Source: Mycolicibacterium tokaiense
GTDB lineage: Bacteria > Actinomycetota > Actinomycetes > Mycobacteriales > Mycobacteriaceae
Reading direction: 5' to 3'
DNA: 64,000 nucleotides
Assembly: GCF_010725885.1 (NCBI RefSeq)
Contig: NZ_AP022600.1
Coordinates: forward strand, 1,364,001 to 1,428,000
Made by a program: the position numbers and the translations under genes. Below the pieces are notes generated by a model, which saw only the letters and a program-made list of their open reading frames with translations, was not told where the DNA came from and ran no database searches. This document shows positions 1-8,403 of the stretch, in pieces (the first letter of the stretch is position 1; each line of letters opens with the position of its first letter).

Positions 1-3000
1 CTGCGCCCGAATGTCGTCGACGGCCTCCGCCTGCGCCGGCGTGGGCCGCTGCGGCAGCGCCAGCTGCGCCTCGTGCGCGGCCACCAGCACCTTCTGCACC
101 CGCTTGATGATGTCCAGTGTGGTGGGCACCAACTGCGCCGCCACTTTCTGCCGGGCGGCGTCGAATTCAGCACGGCGCCATGTCGGGTCGGGCGCGATCA
201 CCGCCACCGCAGCGTCGGCGCAGTCGTCGATCAGCGCCGCCAGCGAGCCGTCGGGGTTGGTGCCGACCTGCAGCCGGGTGCGCGGGTCCAGTGCCCGTTC
301 GACGTTCTTGCCCGGCGAGGGGGTGACCAGGCGCAGCAACCGCCGGGTCCCCGGCCCCATCGCCGCGGCCTGTTCGGCCGCGGTGGCGAACACCCGCAGA
401 TCGACGCCGGCGCCGGTGTCCACCAGCGCCGGGAATCCGCGCACCGTATGCGCTCCGCTGGTGCGGGACACCGTTTTCGGGATCTCGATCAGATCGTCGG
501 GCCACGCCGTGAGGCCGGAGCGCTCGAGTTCTCCGGCCACCGCTTCGGCGACGGCCCGGCGCACCGGTGCCGCCAGCCGTTCCTGCAGCACGTCGAGATC
601 CTTGCCGCGCGCCACCTCGGTACCGTCGGGGGTTTCGACGGCAAACGTGACCCGCAGGTGCGCGGGCAGCTTCTCCAGGCCGAAGGCGTCAATGGGAACC
701 AGGATGCCGCTGCGGCGCTTGAGTTCTCGCTGCAGGCTCTCCAGCAGTGATCCACGCTCCGGCGAGAGATCCGGCAGCACCGCCTTGGCGGTGTCCGGCG
801 CGGGCACGAAGTTGCGGCGCAGGTCCTTGGGCAGCGACTTGATCAGGGCGGTGACCAGCTCTTCGCGCAGCGCCGGTACCTGCCAGGCGAATTCGCCTCC
901 ACCCAGCCCGGCCAGCACCTCGACCGGGACGTGGACCGTCACGCCGTCGTCGGCGGCGCCGGGCTCGAATCGGTAGGTCAACGGCAGGGACATGTCTCCG
1001 CTGCGCCAGGTGTCGGGGCGGTCGGCGGCCGCGTCGTCACCCCGCAGCAACTCCTCGCGGGTGAAGGTCAGCAACTCCGGGGTCTGATGCCGTTGTTTTT
1101 TCCACCAGGCGTCGAAATGACGTGCGGACACGGCAGTCTCGGGAATCCGGGCATCGTAGAGTGCGTACAGCTCGTCGTCGGTGATCAGCAGGTCGCGCCT
1201 GCGGGCCCGTTCCTCCATCTCGTCGAGTTCGCGCAGCAGCGCGGTGTTGTCGCGGAAGAAGTGGTGCCGTGTCTGCCAGTCTCCCTCGACCAGCGCGTGC
1301 CGGATGAACAACTCCCGCGACAGCACCGGGTCCACCTGCGCGTAGCCCACTTTGCGCCGGGGCACCAGCGGCAGCCCGAACAATGTCACCCGCTCGAACG
1401 CCATCACAGCGCCACGCTTGGCCTCCCAGTGCGGCTCACTGTAGGTGCGTTGCACCAGATGCTCGGCCACCTTCTCCAGCGCCTCGGGTTCGATGCGCGC
1501 GGCGGTGCGGCCGTAGAGCCTGCTGGTCTCGACCAGCTCCGCCACCACCACCCAGCGCGGCGGCTTCTTCGTCAGCACCGAGCCCGGCGCCAGCACGAAC
1601 CGGGTGTTGCGCGCCCCCAAAAAGTCTCGCGTCTCGCCTTCGCGGACACCGACGTGCGACAGCAGGCCCGCCGACAGAGCCCGGTGGATGGCCGCGGATG
1701 GGGCCGGCTCGTCGGATTCCCGGATACCCAGATCCCGGGCGATGCTGCGCAACTGGCCGGTGAGGTCCTGCCACTCCCTGATCCGCAGGTAGTGCAGGAA
1801 CTCTTCTCGGCACATCCGGCGAAACGAGCTGCCGGAACGCTCCTTTCGCTGTTCGGAGAGGTACTGCCACAGGTTCAGGTAGGACAGGAAATCGGACGTC
1901 TCGTCGGCGAAGCGGGCGTGTTTCTGCCGGGCCGCCTCCTGCTGCTCCGGGGGGCGCTCCCGGGGATCGGGTATCGACAATGCCGCTGCGAGCACCAGGA
2001 TCTCGCGGACGCAACCTTCATCGTGGGCGGCCAGGATCATCCGGCCCACCCGCGGGTCAAGTGGCAGCTGGGCGAGCCGGCGGCCGACGTCGGTGAGGGT
2101 TCCCTGGCGGTCGAAGGCGCCGAGTTCCTGCAGCACCTGCACACCGTCGCGGATGCTGCGGCTGTCCGGCGGATCGAGGAACGGGAACTGTTCGATCTCC
2201 CCCAGCTGCAGCGCGGCCATCTGCAGGATCACCGCGGCCAGATTGGTGCGCAGGATCTCCGGATCGGTGTAGCGGGGCCGTGTTTCGAAGTCCTCTTCGC
2301 TGTAGAGCCGGATCGCCACGCCTGGGGCCACCCGCCCCGAGCGACCCGAGCGCTGTGCGGCCGAGGCCTGCGAGATGGGCTCGATGGGCAGCCGCTGCAC
2401 CTTGGTGCGTCGGCTGTAGCGGGAGATGCGCGCGGTCCCGGGGTCCACCACGTACCGGATGCCGGGCACGGTCAGCGACGTCTCGGCGACGTTGGTGGCC
2501 AACACGATTCGTCGACCGGCATGGGGTGCGAACACCTTCTGCTGCTCGGCGGTGGGCAGCCGGGCATACAGCGGCAGCACCTCGGTGGTGTGCGGGTTGA
2601 AGCCCGGCGCTCCGCGCAATGCTTCGGCGGTGTCGCGGATCTCGCGCTCGCCGGAGAGGAAGACCAGTACGTCACCCGGCGGCTCGGCCGCCAGTTCGGC
2701 AACTGCGTCGACGATCGCCTCGGTCTGGTCCCGCAGCACGGTGCGGACCTGATCGTGATCGGGGTCGTCGGGATCGTCGTCGTCGACGTCGTTGACGACG
2801 ACTTCCAGCGGCCGGTAGCGGATCTCGACCGGGTAGGTGCGCCCGGACACCTCGACGATGGGCGCATCGCCGAAGTGTCGTGCGAAACGGCCCGGTTCGA
2901 TGGTCGCCGAGGTGACGATGACCTTGAGGTCGGGCCGCCGGGGCAGCAGTTCCCGCAGATACCCCAGCAGGAAGTCGATGTTGAGGCTGCGCTCGTGGGC

Positions 3001-3570
3001 TTCGTCGAGAATCAGGGTGTCGTAGCGCAGCAGCCGGCGGTCCCGCTGGATCTCGGCGAGCAGGATGCCGTCGGTCATCAGTTTGATCAGCGTGCGGTCG
3101 CTCACCTGATCGGTGAAGCGCACGGTGTAGCCCACCGTCTCGCCGAGTGGACTGCCGAGTTCGTCGGCGATGCGCTGTCCGACCGTGCGCGCGGCCAGAC
3201 GCCGGGGCTGGGTGTGCCCGATGGTGCCGCGGATACCGCGGCCCAACTCCAGGCAGATCTTGGGCAGCTGCGTGGTCTTGCCCGAGCCGGTCTCCCCGGC
3301 GACCACCACTACCTGATGGTCCCGGATGGCCGTGGCGATGTCGCCGCGCAGCGCGCTGACCGGGAGGTCCGGGTAGGTGATCTGCGGGACGGCCGCCAGC
3401 CTGGTGGCCACCAGCGCTTCGCCCGTGACGATCTGCTGCTCGATCTGGTCCAGCTTGGCAGGGTCGGGCGTGCCGCGCAGATTGCGTAGCCGTCGCCGCA
3501 GCCGGTCGGCGTCGCGGTAGGTCAGACCGTCCAGCCGCGGGTAGAGCTCACTGCTGGACTTCGCGGACAC
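1..3570 (-). CDS. hrpA: ATP-dependent RNA helicase HrpA, 3' end cut by window edge
   Basis: DEAH-box (DExH/SF2) RNA helicase; HrpA proteins act on ribosomal or mRNA complexes in the cytoplasm. Reading leftward from a GTG at 3570 the frame is open for 1190 codons to the window edge, against about 1300 for the whole family, so only the C-terminal tail is missing. Visible: Walker A GETGSGKTTQ with Lys about residue 98, DEAH box at about 189-192, and the SAT motif shortly after. The long C-terminal DUF3418-type region occupies the leftmost part. The GTG is the first start that keeps the conserved N-terminus; no ATG lies close upstream. The long open frame on the + strand opposite is a GC-rich shadow. 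Confidence 0.93.
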   Translation of the reverse strand, partial: MSAKSSSELYPRLDGLTYRDADRLRRRLRNLRGTPDPAKLDQIEQQIVTGEALVATRLAAVPQITYPDLPVSALRGDIATAIRDHQVVVVAGETGSGKTTQLPKICLELGRGIRGTIGHTQPRRLAARTVGQRIADELGSPLGETVGYTVRFTDQVSDRTLIKLMTDGILLAEIQRDRRLLRYDTLILDEAHERSLNIDFLLGYLRELLPRRPDLKVIVTSATIEPGRFARHFGDAPIVEVSGRTYPVEIRYRPLEVVVNDVDDDDPDDPDHDQVRTVLRDQTEAIVDAVAELAAEPPGDVLVFLSGEREIRDTAEALRGAPGFNPHTTEVLPLYARLPTAEQQKVFAPHAGRRIVLATNVAETSLTVPGIRYVVDPGTARISRYSRRTKVQRLPIEPISQASAAQRSGRSGRVAPGVAIRLYSEEDFETRPRYTDPEILRTNLAAVILQMAALQLGEIEQFPFLDPPDSRSIRDGVQVLQELGAFDRQGTLTDVGRRLAQLPLDPRVGRMILAAHDEGCVREILVLAAALSIPDPRERPPEQQEAARQKHARFADETSDFLSYLNLWQYLSEQRKERSGSSFRRMCREEFLHYLRIREWQDLTGQLRSIARDLGIRESDEPAPSAAIHRALSAGLLSHVGVREGETRDFLGARNTRFVLAPGSVLTKKPPRWVVVAELVETSRLYGRTAARIEPEALEKVAEHLVQRTYSEPHWEAKRGAVMAFERVTLFGLPLVPRRKVGYAQVDPVLSRELFIRHALVEGDWQTRHHFFRDNTALLRELDEMEERARRRDLLITDDELYALYDARIPETAVSARHFDAWWKKQRHQTPELLTFTREELLRGDDAAADRPDTWRSGDMSLPLTYRFEPGAADDGVTVHVPVEVLAGLGGGEFAWQVPALREELVTALIKSLPKDLRRNFVPAPDTAKAVLPDLSPERGSLLESLQRELKRRSGILVPIDAFGLEKLPAHLRVTFAVETPDGTEVARGKDLDVLQERLAAPVRRAVAEAVAGELERSGLTAWPDDLIEIPKTVSRTSGAHTVRGFPALVDTGAGVDLRVFATAAEQAAAMGPGTRRLLRLVTPSPGKNVERALDPRTRLQVGTNPDGSLAALIDDCADAAVAVIAPDPTWRRAEFDAARQKVAAQLVPTTLDIIKRVQKVLVAAHEAQLALPQRPTPAQAEAVDDIRAQ

Positions 3571-3599
3571 TCGACCGAGGATATCCGCTGGTACCGCCG

Positions 3600-3842
3600 C
3601 TAGGGCAACGGGACGTCGGCTTGTGCGGGCACCGGGGCGGGCCGAACGCGTCGCACGCTGCGTACCACCCACACCACCGCCACCACTGCGGTGCCGATGG
3701 CCGCCGGCCACAGCAGCAGTTGCGCGAGCCAGATCCGGCGCTGCACGCGCACCACCCGGCGTTCGGTGCGGACGGCGGTGCGGGCCAGCGCGGCGGCCCT
3801 GGCTCTGGTCTTGGTGGTTCCCGAGTCGGTCACAGACGACAT
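3600..3842 (-). CDS. Small single-pass membrane protein
   Basis: An 80-residue protein, not assigned to a known family. A basic, Arg-rich N-terminal half (to about residue 36) is followed by one hydrophobic membrane segment at about 37-62 (from AQLLLWPAAIG onward) and a short basic, Pro-rich tail. It starts with ATG at 3842 and ends 29 bp before the hrpA GTG on the same strand, so the two may be co-transcribed. Function unknown; the amphipathic basic helix plus membrane anchor suggests a membrane-associated accessory protein, but nothing in the sequence fixes a role. Confidence 0.6.
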   Translation of the reverse strand: MSSVTDSGTTKTRARAAALARTAVRTERRVVRVQRRIWLAQLLLWPAAIGTAVVAVVWVVRSVRRVRPAPVPAQADVPLP

Positions 3843-3913
3843 GTCCCTCAGGTGCCCCGCCGCCGGCTGCGGGAAACCCGTTTGCCGGACCGTGGGTGGG
3901 GTAGCCGCTGCCC

Positions 3914-4330
3914 ATGAGCACAGTCGACGACCTGCACGGCGACCCGCACGTGCAGCGCTACCTGGATACCGGCGGCGCCGAGGGGTTCCACTGGAATGGC
4001 ACCGAGATCCTGATCCTCTTCACCACCGGGCGCAAATCGCAGGCCCAGCGGCGTCACGCGCTGATCTTCCGGGAGTGGAACGGCTCCTATCTGGTGGTGG
4101 CGTCCAAGGGTGGCGCCGAAGCGCCACCGGAATGGTTCCTCAATCTCGAGTCTGATCCGCACGCCGAGGTGCAGATCAAAGATCGGCGCTTCCCGGTCAC
4201 GGCACGGGTGGCCGGTGATGACGAGAAGCCGGACATGTGGAAGGCGATGACGGAGGTCTGGCCGGACTACGACGACTACCAGGCCAAGTCCTCCCGGACC
4301 ATTCCCGTGGTGGTGCTGGATCCGAGCTGA
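3914..4330 (+). CDS. Deazaflavin-dependent nitroreductase family protein (DUF385, Ddn-like)
   Basis: 138 residues matching the split-barrel DUF385/Ddn family, expanded in mycobacteria and binding F420 (some members bind flavins or heme-type cofactors). The typical pattern is present: ILFTTGRKSQAQRRHALIF near residues 32-50, then YLVVASKGGA and PEWFLNLE, the stretch that contacts the cofactor phosphate and ring in the family. No signal peptide or membrane segment, so cytoplasmic. Start ATG 3914. It is divergent from the small membrane protein and 43 bp upstream of the HxlR regulator, so it could share a transcript with a redox-stress module. The reduced substrate cannot be told from sequence. 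Confidence 0.85.
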   Translation: MSTVDDLHGDPHVQRYLDTGGAEGFHWNGTEILILFTTGRKSQAQRRHALIFREWNGSYLVVASKGGAEAPPEWFLNLESDPHAEVQIKDRRFPVTARVAGDDEKPDMWKAMTEVWPDYDDYQAKSSRTIPVVVLDPS

Positions 4331-4373
4331 CGGCCGGGGAAGCTCCGGGGCCCGGCAGCGCGTTGGCACTGCC

Positions 4374-4766
4374 ATGAACTCCTGCCCCACCGGCCGGCAT
4401 GACCACCATGACGTGTACGCCGAGGCCTGCCCGTGCCGCGCGCTGCTGGACCTCTTGGCCAACAAGTGGTCAGCCCTGATCATCGGACTGCTGGAGCAGG
4501 GGCCGCAGCGGTTCACCCACCTGCAGCACTGCTTGCCCGGTGTGGGCGCCAAGATGCTGACCCAGACGCTGCGCCGGCTGGAGGACGCCAGGTTGCTCAC
4601 TCGTACCGTCTACGCCGAGGTGCCGCCCCGGGTGGAGTACGCACTGACCGATCTGGGTGTCAGTGTGTCCGACCCGCTGGCCCGGCTGCGGCAGTGGGTG
4701 GAGGACCACATCGACCAGACGAGCGTCGACCAGGTGAGCAGCACGGCTTCCCTGCAGGGAACTTAG
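4374..4766 (+). CDS. HxlR (DUF24) family transcriptional regulator
   Basis: 130-residue winged-helix regulator of the HxlR/DUF24 family. The N-terminus has the family's cysteine position in the context EACPCRALLDLLANKWS (Cys19 and Cys21, plus Cys4); helix-turn-helix and wing follow (LLEQGPQRFTHLQ, then MLTQTLRRLEDARLLTR). Family members such as YodB and Corynebacterium QorR sense quinones, diamide or aldehydes through that cysteine and repress oxidoreductase genes. The next gene on the strand is a quinone-oxidoreductase-like enzyme 66 bp downstream, with a dyad in between, so regulation of that gene is the natural inference. The last ten residues are a Ser/Thr-rich tail of no known role. Confidence 0.9.
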   Translation: MNSCPTGRHDHHDVYAEACPCRALLDLLANKWSALIIGLLEQGPQRFTHLQHCLPGVGAKMLTQTLRRLEDARLLTRTVYAEVPPRVEYALTDLGVSVSDPLARLRQWVEDHIDQTSVDQVSSTASLQGT

Positions 4767-4771
4767 CGCCC

Positions 4772-4802
4772 TTGCAGGAAACCGCGGTGGCGGTTCTACC
4801 AT
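4772..4802 (+). promoter_or_regulatory. Candidate promoter with dyad operator ahead of the quinone oxidoreductase gene
   Basis: A possible -35 TTGCAG (4772-4777) and -10 TACCAT (4797-4802) are 19 bp apart. The spacer holds the inverted repeat AACCGC-GGTG-GCGGTT (4780-4795), where a bound repressor would block polymerase. A near-repeat TGCAGGGAA / TGCAGGAAA occurs 20 bp apart (4753 and 4773). Binding by the adjacent HxlR protein is inferred from position only. Confidence 0.4.
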
Positions 4803-4832
4803 CGCGGCGACCCCACGCGAAAGGACCATCCG

Positions 4833-5831
4833 ATGCCCACCATGACCGCCGTCGGCTCGTACGCCGGAGCACCCCTCGATGATCCCGACGCACTGCAGGA
4901 CATCGAAACAGGAGTACCGGAGTTGGGTCCGCAGGATCTCCTGGTGCGGGTGCAGGCGGTGTCGGTGAACCCGGTCGACATCAAACGCCGGCGTTCCCTG
5001 CAGCCGTCCTCGACGCCGGTGATCCTCGGTTTCGACGCCGCGGGCGTGGTGGAGGCGGTGGGGCCAGAGGTCAGCGCCCATGGCGTCGGTGATCAGGTGT
5101 GGTACGCCGGTGACATCACCCGCCCGGGCAGCAATGCGGAACTGCAGGCGGTCGATTCCCGCATCGTCGGTCGCCGACCCGCCTCGCTGTCCGCCGGTGA
5201 TGCCGCCGCACTCCCGCTGACCGCGATCACCGCCTGGGAGGCCTTGTTCGAACGGTTCCGGCTGACCCGGGAGTCCACCGGCGACCTCCTCATCATGGGT
5301 GCGGCGGGCGGCGTGGGGTCCATCATGATCCAGCTCGCGAAGGCCCTCACCGGAGTCCGGGTGATCGCCACCGCCAGTCGCGACGAGTCCGCGGACTGGG
5401 CCCGCACGATGGGCGCCGACGAGGTGATCAATCACCACGACCTGCTGGCGCAGGCGAAAGCGGTTGCACCGCAGGGGGTGGACTACCTCTTCTCCCCGCA
5501 CAGTGCGGGCAACATCGAGACCTACGCGCAGATCGTCCGGCCGTTCGGCGAGATCACCGCCATCGACGAACCCGAGGGCATGGATCTGCTGCCCCTGAAA
5601 GAGAAGAGCATCGCCTGGCACTGGGAGCTGATGTTCACCCGTTCACTGTTCGGTTACGACCTCACCTATCAGCGTGATCTGCTGAATGCGATGGCGGACC
5701 TGGTGGACGCGGGCACCGTGCGCAGCACCGTGACAGCCACGATCGACGACTTCAGCGCGGCCGGGATCCGGGCGGCGCATCAACAGGTCGAGTCCGGGCA
5801 GATGGTGGGCAAGGTGGTGGTGACCCGCTGA
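4833..5831 (+). CDS. Zinc-independent alcohol dehydrogenase / NADPH:quinone oxidoreductase-like protein (MDR family)
   Basis: 332 residues of the medium-chain dehydrogenase/reductase superfamily, closest in pattern to the zeta-crystallin-like branch (TIGR02817 type). N-terminal GroES-like fold to about residue 120 with the quinone-reductase signature SVNPVDIKRRR; nucleotide-binding Rossmann motif GAAGGVGSIMIQLAK at about 154-168. The catalytic-zinc residues of true alcohol dehydrogenases are absent (GFDAAGVVE replaces the usual GHE), so reduction of quinones or enones by NAD(P)H is more likely than alcohol oxidation. Start ATG 4833 follows AAAGGA. It lies behind the HxlR regulator, recalling the QorR-Qor2 pair of Corynebacterium. 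Confidence 0.85.
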   Translation: MPTMTAVGSYAGAPLDDPDALQDIETGVPELGPQDLLVRVQAVSVNPVDIKRRRSLQPSSTPVILGFDAAGVVEAVGPEVSAHGVGDQVWYAGDITRPGSNAELQAVDSRIVGRRPASLSAGDAAALPLTAITAWEALFERFRLTRESTGDLLIMGAAGGVGSIMIQLAKALTGVRVIATASRDESADWARTMGADEVINHHDLLAQAKAVAPQGVDYLFSPHSAGNIETYAQIVRPFGEITAIDEPEGMDLLPLKEKSIAWHWELMFTRSLFGYDLTYQRDLLNAMADLVDAGTVRSTVTATIDDFSAAGIRAAHQQVESGQMVGKVVVTR

Positions 5832-5852
5832 TCGAGTCGGGCACCGGCAAGG

Positions 5853-7037
5853 TCAGCGCGCGGCAATCAGGGCATCGATGGAGTCGGCGGTCAACAGCTT
5901 CTCGGTGGTCATGATCGCCGCGCCGGTGATGCCGGCCCGGTCGGCCAGTTGCGACCGGGTGATCTCGAGGTCGCGGGTGCCCAGCGGCAACGAGCGGGCG
6001 TAGACGGCCTCACGCACCCCAGCCAGCAGGTACTGGCCGGCCTCGGCGATCTGGCCACCCAGCACGATCACCGCGGGGTTGAGGGTGCTCACCAAACCGG
6101 CCAGCACGCCGCCGATTTCGCGACCGGCGTTGCGCACGGCGCGCACCGCGGCCGCGTCACCGGCCAGCACCCGGTCGACGACGTCGGAGTTGGTCCGCAC
6201 CCCGGTGTCGTGCAGATCGGCGACCAAGGCCTTGCCGCCGGCCACCGCCTCCAGACAGCCGACGTTGCCGCACCAGCAGACGACGTCGTGGTGATCGGCG
6301 GCGCGGATGTGCCCGATGTCGCCGGCGGCGCCATGTGCACCGTGGAAAACTGTTCCGTTGGTGACAATTCCACATCCGACGCCGGTCCCGACCTTGACGA
6401 ACGCCAACGGTGAGACGTGCGGGTAGGCCACCGCGGCCTCACCGAGTGCCATCAGGTTCACGTCATTGTCCACGAGTACCGGCACCGGGAACGTGCGTTG
6501 CAGGTAGCGAGGCACGTCGAAGCCGTCCCAGCCCGGCATGATCGGCGGTGCCACCGGCGTTCCGGTGGCGTGTTCCACCGGCCCCGGCAGGCCGACGCCG
6601 ATGGCCATCACCCGGCGCGCCTGCAGCCCGGAAGTGCGCAGTAGATCGGTGAATTGTTCTGACAGCCAATCCAGTACGGTCTCTGGCCCCTCGGCGATAC
6701 TGATATCGGAAACCTGTTCAGCCAGAACGTTGAGGCCGAGGTCGAAGATCGCGGTACGGGTGTGGGTGGCGCCGCAGTCCGCCGCCAGCACCAGGCCGGC
6801 CTGATGATTGAACTGCAGCGTGCTCGAGGGACGCCCACCCGAGGACACGCTGTCCTGCCCGGTCACCACCAGGCCGTGTTCGGTGAGGGCGTCGATGCGT
6901 TGGGCCACGGTTGACCGGGCCATCCCGGTGAGGCGTTGTAAATCGCCCCGGGTGCGGGCCTGCCCTCCGCGGATCAGCCTCAGCACATCGGCCGGGCTGG
7001 CACCACCACCCGCCCGATCAGCGCTGTTGGAGTTCAT
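5853..7037 (-). CDS. ROK family transcriptional regulator
   Basis: 394 residues: N-terminal winged helix (about 14-75, GDLQRLTGMARSTVAQRI) fused to a sugar-kinase-like ROK domain. The ATP-loop-like ADCGATHTR and the ROK zinc motif CWCGNVGCLEA with the preceding GDIGHI are intact, so an inducer sugar and zinc are probably bound; whether it phosphorylates anything is unknown. Start placed at ATG 7037 (MNSNSADR), with AAGG 9-12 nt upstream; the frame could be extended to 7130 but that N-terminus is not domain-like. It is divergent from the sugar-oxidation operon across a 173-bp region, the usual position for a ROK repressor of its neighbours. Confidence 0.88.
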   Translation of the reverse strand: MNSNSADRAGGGASPADVLRLIRGGQARTRGDLQRLTGMARSTVAQRIDALTEHGLVVTGQDSVSSGGRPSSTLQFNHQAGLVLAADCGATHTRTAIFDLGLNVLAEQVSDISIAEGPETVLDWLSEQFTDLLRTSGLQARRVMAIGVGLPGPVEHATGTPVAPPIMPGWDGFDVPRYLQRTFPVPVLVDNDVNLMALGEAAVAYPHVSPLAFVKVGTGVGCGIVTNGTVFHGAHGAAGDIGHIRAADHHDVVCWCGNVGCLEAVAGGKALVADLHDTGVRTNSDVVDRVLAGDAAAVRAVRNAGREIGGVLAGLVSTLNPAVIVLGGQIAEAGQYLLAGVREAVYARSLPLGTRDLEITRSQLADRAGITGAAIMTTEKLLTADSIDALIAAR

Positions 7038-7122
7038 GATTGCAGACCTTAACTCGGTTGGACGCCCCCGACTGGAGACACGATCGATCTGGTAACGCTG
7101 CGCGCCCAGGCCTATTTTGCAT

Positions 7123-7138
7123 GTTAACACGCCGTAAC
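7123..7138. promoter_or_regulatory. Weak dyad in the ROK / sugar-oxidation divergent region
   Basis: GTTAACACGCCGTAAC has only four-base symmetric ends (GTTA/TAAC). Related GGTAAC and GGTTAC words lie at 7091 and 7174. It is 15 bp upstream of the candidate -35 of the rightward promoter and could be an operator for the ROK protein, but the symmetry is weak. Confidence 0.22.
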
Positions 7139-7152
7139 TTCTCCTCTTTTGA

Positions 7153-7182
7153 CTGACAATCGACGTAAGTCTGGGTTACGGT
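7153..7182 (+). promoter_or_regulatory. Candidate promoter of the sugar-oxidation operon
   Basis: CTGACA (7153-7158) and TACGGT (7177-7182, fits the actinobacterial TANNNT -10) are separated by 18 bp, putting the start near 7189. That leaves a short leader with a strong GAGGAG Shine-Dalgarno at 7201-7206. An overlapping TTGACT at 7149 is an alternative -35. Confidence 0.42.
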
Positions 7183-7210
7183 CCCTCTCGTCGATGGAAC
7201 GAGGAGTGAC

Positions 7211-7252
7211 ATGAATCAGCGACGAGGCGCAACCGCGGGACACCGGCTGTGA
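7211..7252 (+). CDS. Putative 13-residue leader peptide ORF
   Basis: ATG at 7211 lies 4 nt after GAGGAG, the best ribosome-binding site of the operon. It opens a 13-codon frame (MNQRRGATAGHRL) whose TGA (7250-7252) overlaps the GTG start (7249-7251) of the oxidoreductase gene. The oxidoreductase GTG has no comparable site of its own, so ribosomes may reach it by coupled termination-reinitiation. No run of regulatory codons or attenuator hairpin is obvious. It may instead be an accident of a displaced ribosome-binding site. Confidence 0.33.
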   Translation: MNQRRGATAGHRL

Positions 7253-8403
7253 CGGTCCCCGGTCGTTCGATCGGTATCGGCCTCCTGGGCACGGCGTTCA
7301 TGGGCCGGGCCCATGCGCGCGGCTATCAAGGACTGGCCTCGATGTACTCGCCGCCGCTGCTGCCGCGACTTGAAATCGTTGCCGGACGAGATGCGCACCG
7401 GCGCAACGACTTCGCCGGGTCCTTTGGCTTCGCCCGCACCACAGGGGACTGGCGCACCATCATCGATGATCCCACCGTGGGCATCTTCGACAACTCCGCA
7501 CCCAACGACCTGCACGAAGAACCGACCGTGGCAGCCATCGAGGCCGGTAAACACGTCATCTGCGAAAAGCCCCTGGGCCGCACCGGGGCCGAGGCGCTGC
7601 GGATCTGGCAGGCCGCCGAGCGGGCCGGGGTGGTGCACATGTGCGCCTTCAACTACCGCTTCGTGCCGGCGGTCCGCAAGCTGCGGGAGCTCATCAGCAG
7701 TGGCGCCCTCGGTCGCCCACTGCACCTGCGAGCGCGCTACCTGCAGGATTGGCTCACCGATCCCGACGCTCCGGCCACCTGGCGGCTGGACGCCGACCAG
7801 GCCGGCTCCGGGGCATTGGGAGATCTCGGCTCCCACATCGCCGACCTGAGTCGCTACCTCGTCGGCGAGATCAGCGAGGTGACCGGTGCTTCGGCGACCT
7901 TCTTCGACAACCGCCCCGGCGGGGCCGTCACCGTCGACGACGCGTTCGTGGCCACTGTGCGGTTCGACAACGGGGCGATCGGGACCCTCGAAGCGTCACG
8001 AGTTGCGCACGGCCACATCAACGATCTGTCGATCGAGGTCAACGGCACCCTGGGCTCGGCCCGGTTCGCGCTGGAGCGCCTCAACGAGTTGGAGGTCGAC
8101 CTGCCCGGGTCCGACGACCAGCGCGGCTTCCGGCGCCTGCTGGTGACCAACCGCAACGATCCGTTCATGAGCGCGTGGTGGCCACCCGGCCATGTCCTCG
8201 GCTGGGAGCACACCTTCGTGCACGAACTGCACCACTTCCTAGGCAGCATCGAAGCCGGCCGGTCGGTGCGCCCCTACGGAGCGGACTTCGAAGACGGCTA
8301 CCGCGCGGCGCTGATCTGCGACGCCATCGCGAATTCAGCGGCCACCGGTCGGGTGGCCGCGGTCGCGCCGGCCGGCGCCGTCCCGTCTGGTGCCAGGTCA
8401 TGA
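7249..8403 (+). CDS. Gfo/Idh/MocA family oxidoreductase
   Basis: 384 residues. The N-terminal Rossmann fold starts at residue 8 (IGLLGTAFMGRAHARGY) and binds NAD(P). The family's catalytic CEKPLG follows near residue 105, then the C-terminal substrate domain with GALGDLGSHIADLSRYL, whose Asp and His assist hydride transfer. Such enzymes oxidise a ring hydroxyl of sugars, glycosides or inositols, often at C3, or carry out related redox-coupled eliminations. Start GTG 7249 gives MTVPGRSIG and overlaps the TGA of a short upstream frame. First structural gene of an eleven-gene operon; its stop overlaps the ATG of the ABC ATPase. Substrate unknown. Confidence 0.9.
   Translation: MTVPGRSIGIGLLGTAFMGRAHARGYQGLASMYSPPLLPRLEIVAGRDAHRRNDFAGSFGFARTTGDWRTIIDDPTVGIFDNSAPNDLHEEPTVAAIEAGKHVICEKPLGRTGAEALRIWQAAERAGVVHMCAFNYRFVPAVRKLRELISSGALGRPLHLRARYLQDWLTDPDAPATWRLDADQAGSGALGDLGSHIADLSRYLVGEISEVTGASATFFDNRPGGAVTVDDAFVATVRFDNGAIGTLEASRVAHGHINDLSIEVNGTLGSARFALERLNELEVDLPGSDDQRGFRRLLVTNRNDPFMSAWWPPGHVLGWEHTFVHELHHFLGSIEAGRSVRPYGADFEDGYRAALICDAIANSAATGRVAAVAPAGAVPSGARS

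Noticed and set aside
931..3489. An 852-codon open frame on the + strand
   Set aside because: It lies antisense to the unmistakable HrpA helicase frame; its translation is Gln/His/Arg-rich without domains, a usual artefact in GC-rich DNA.
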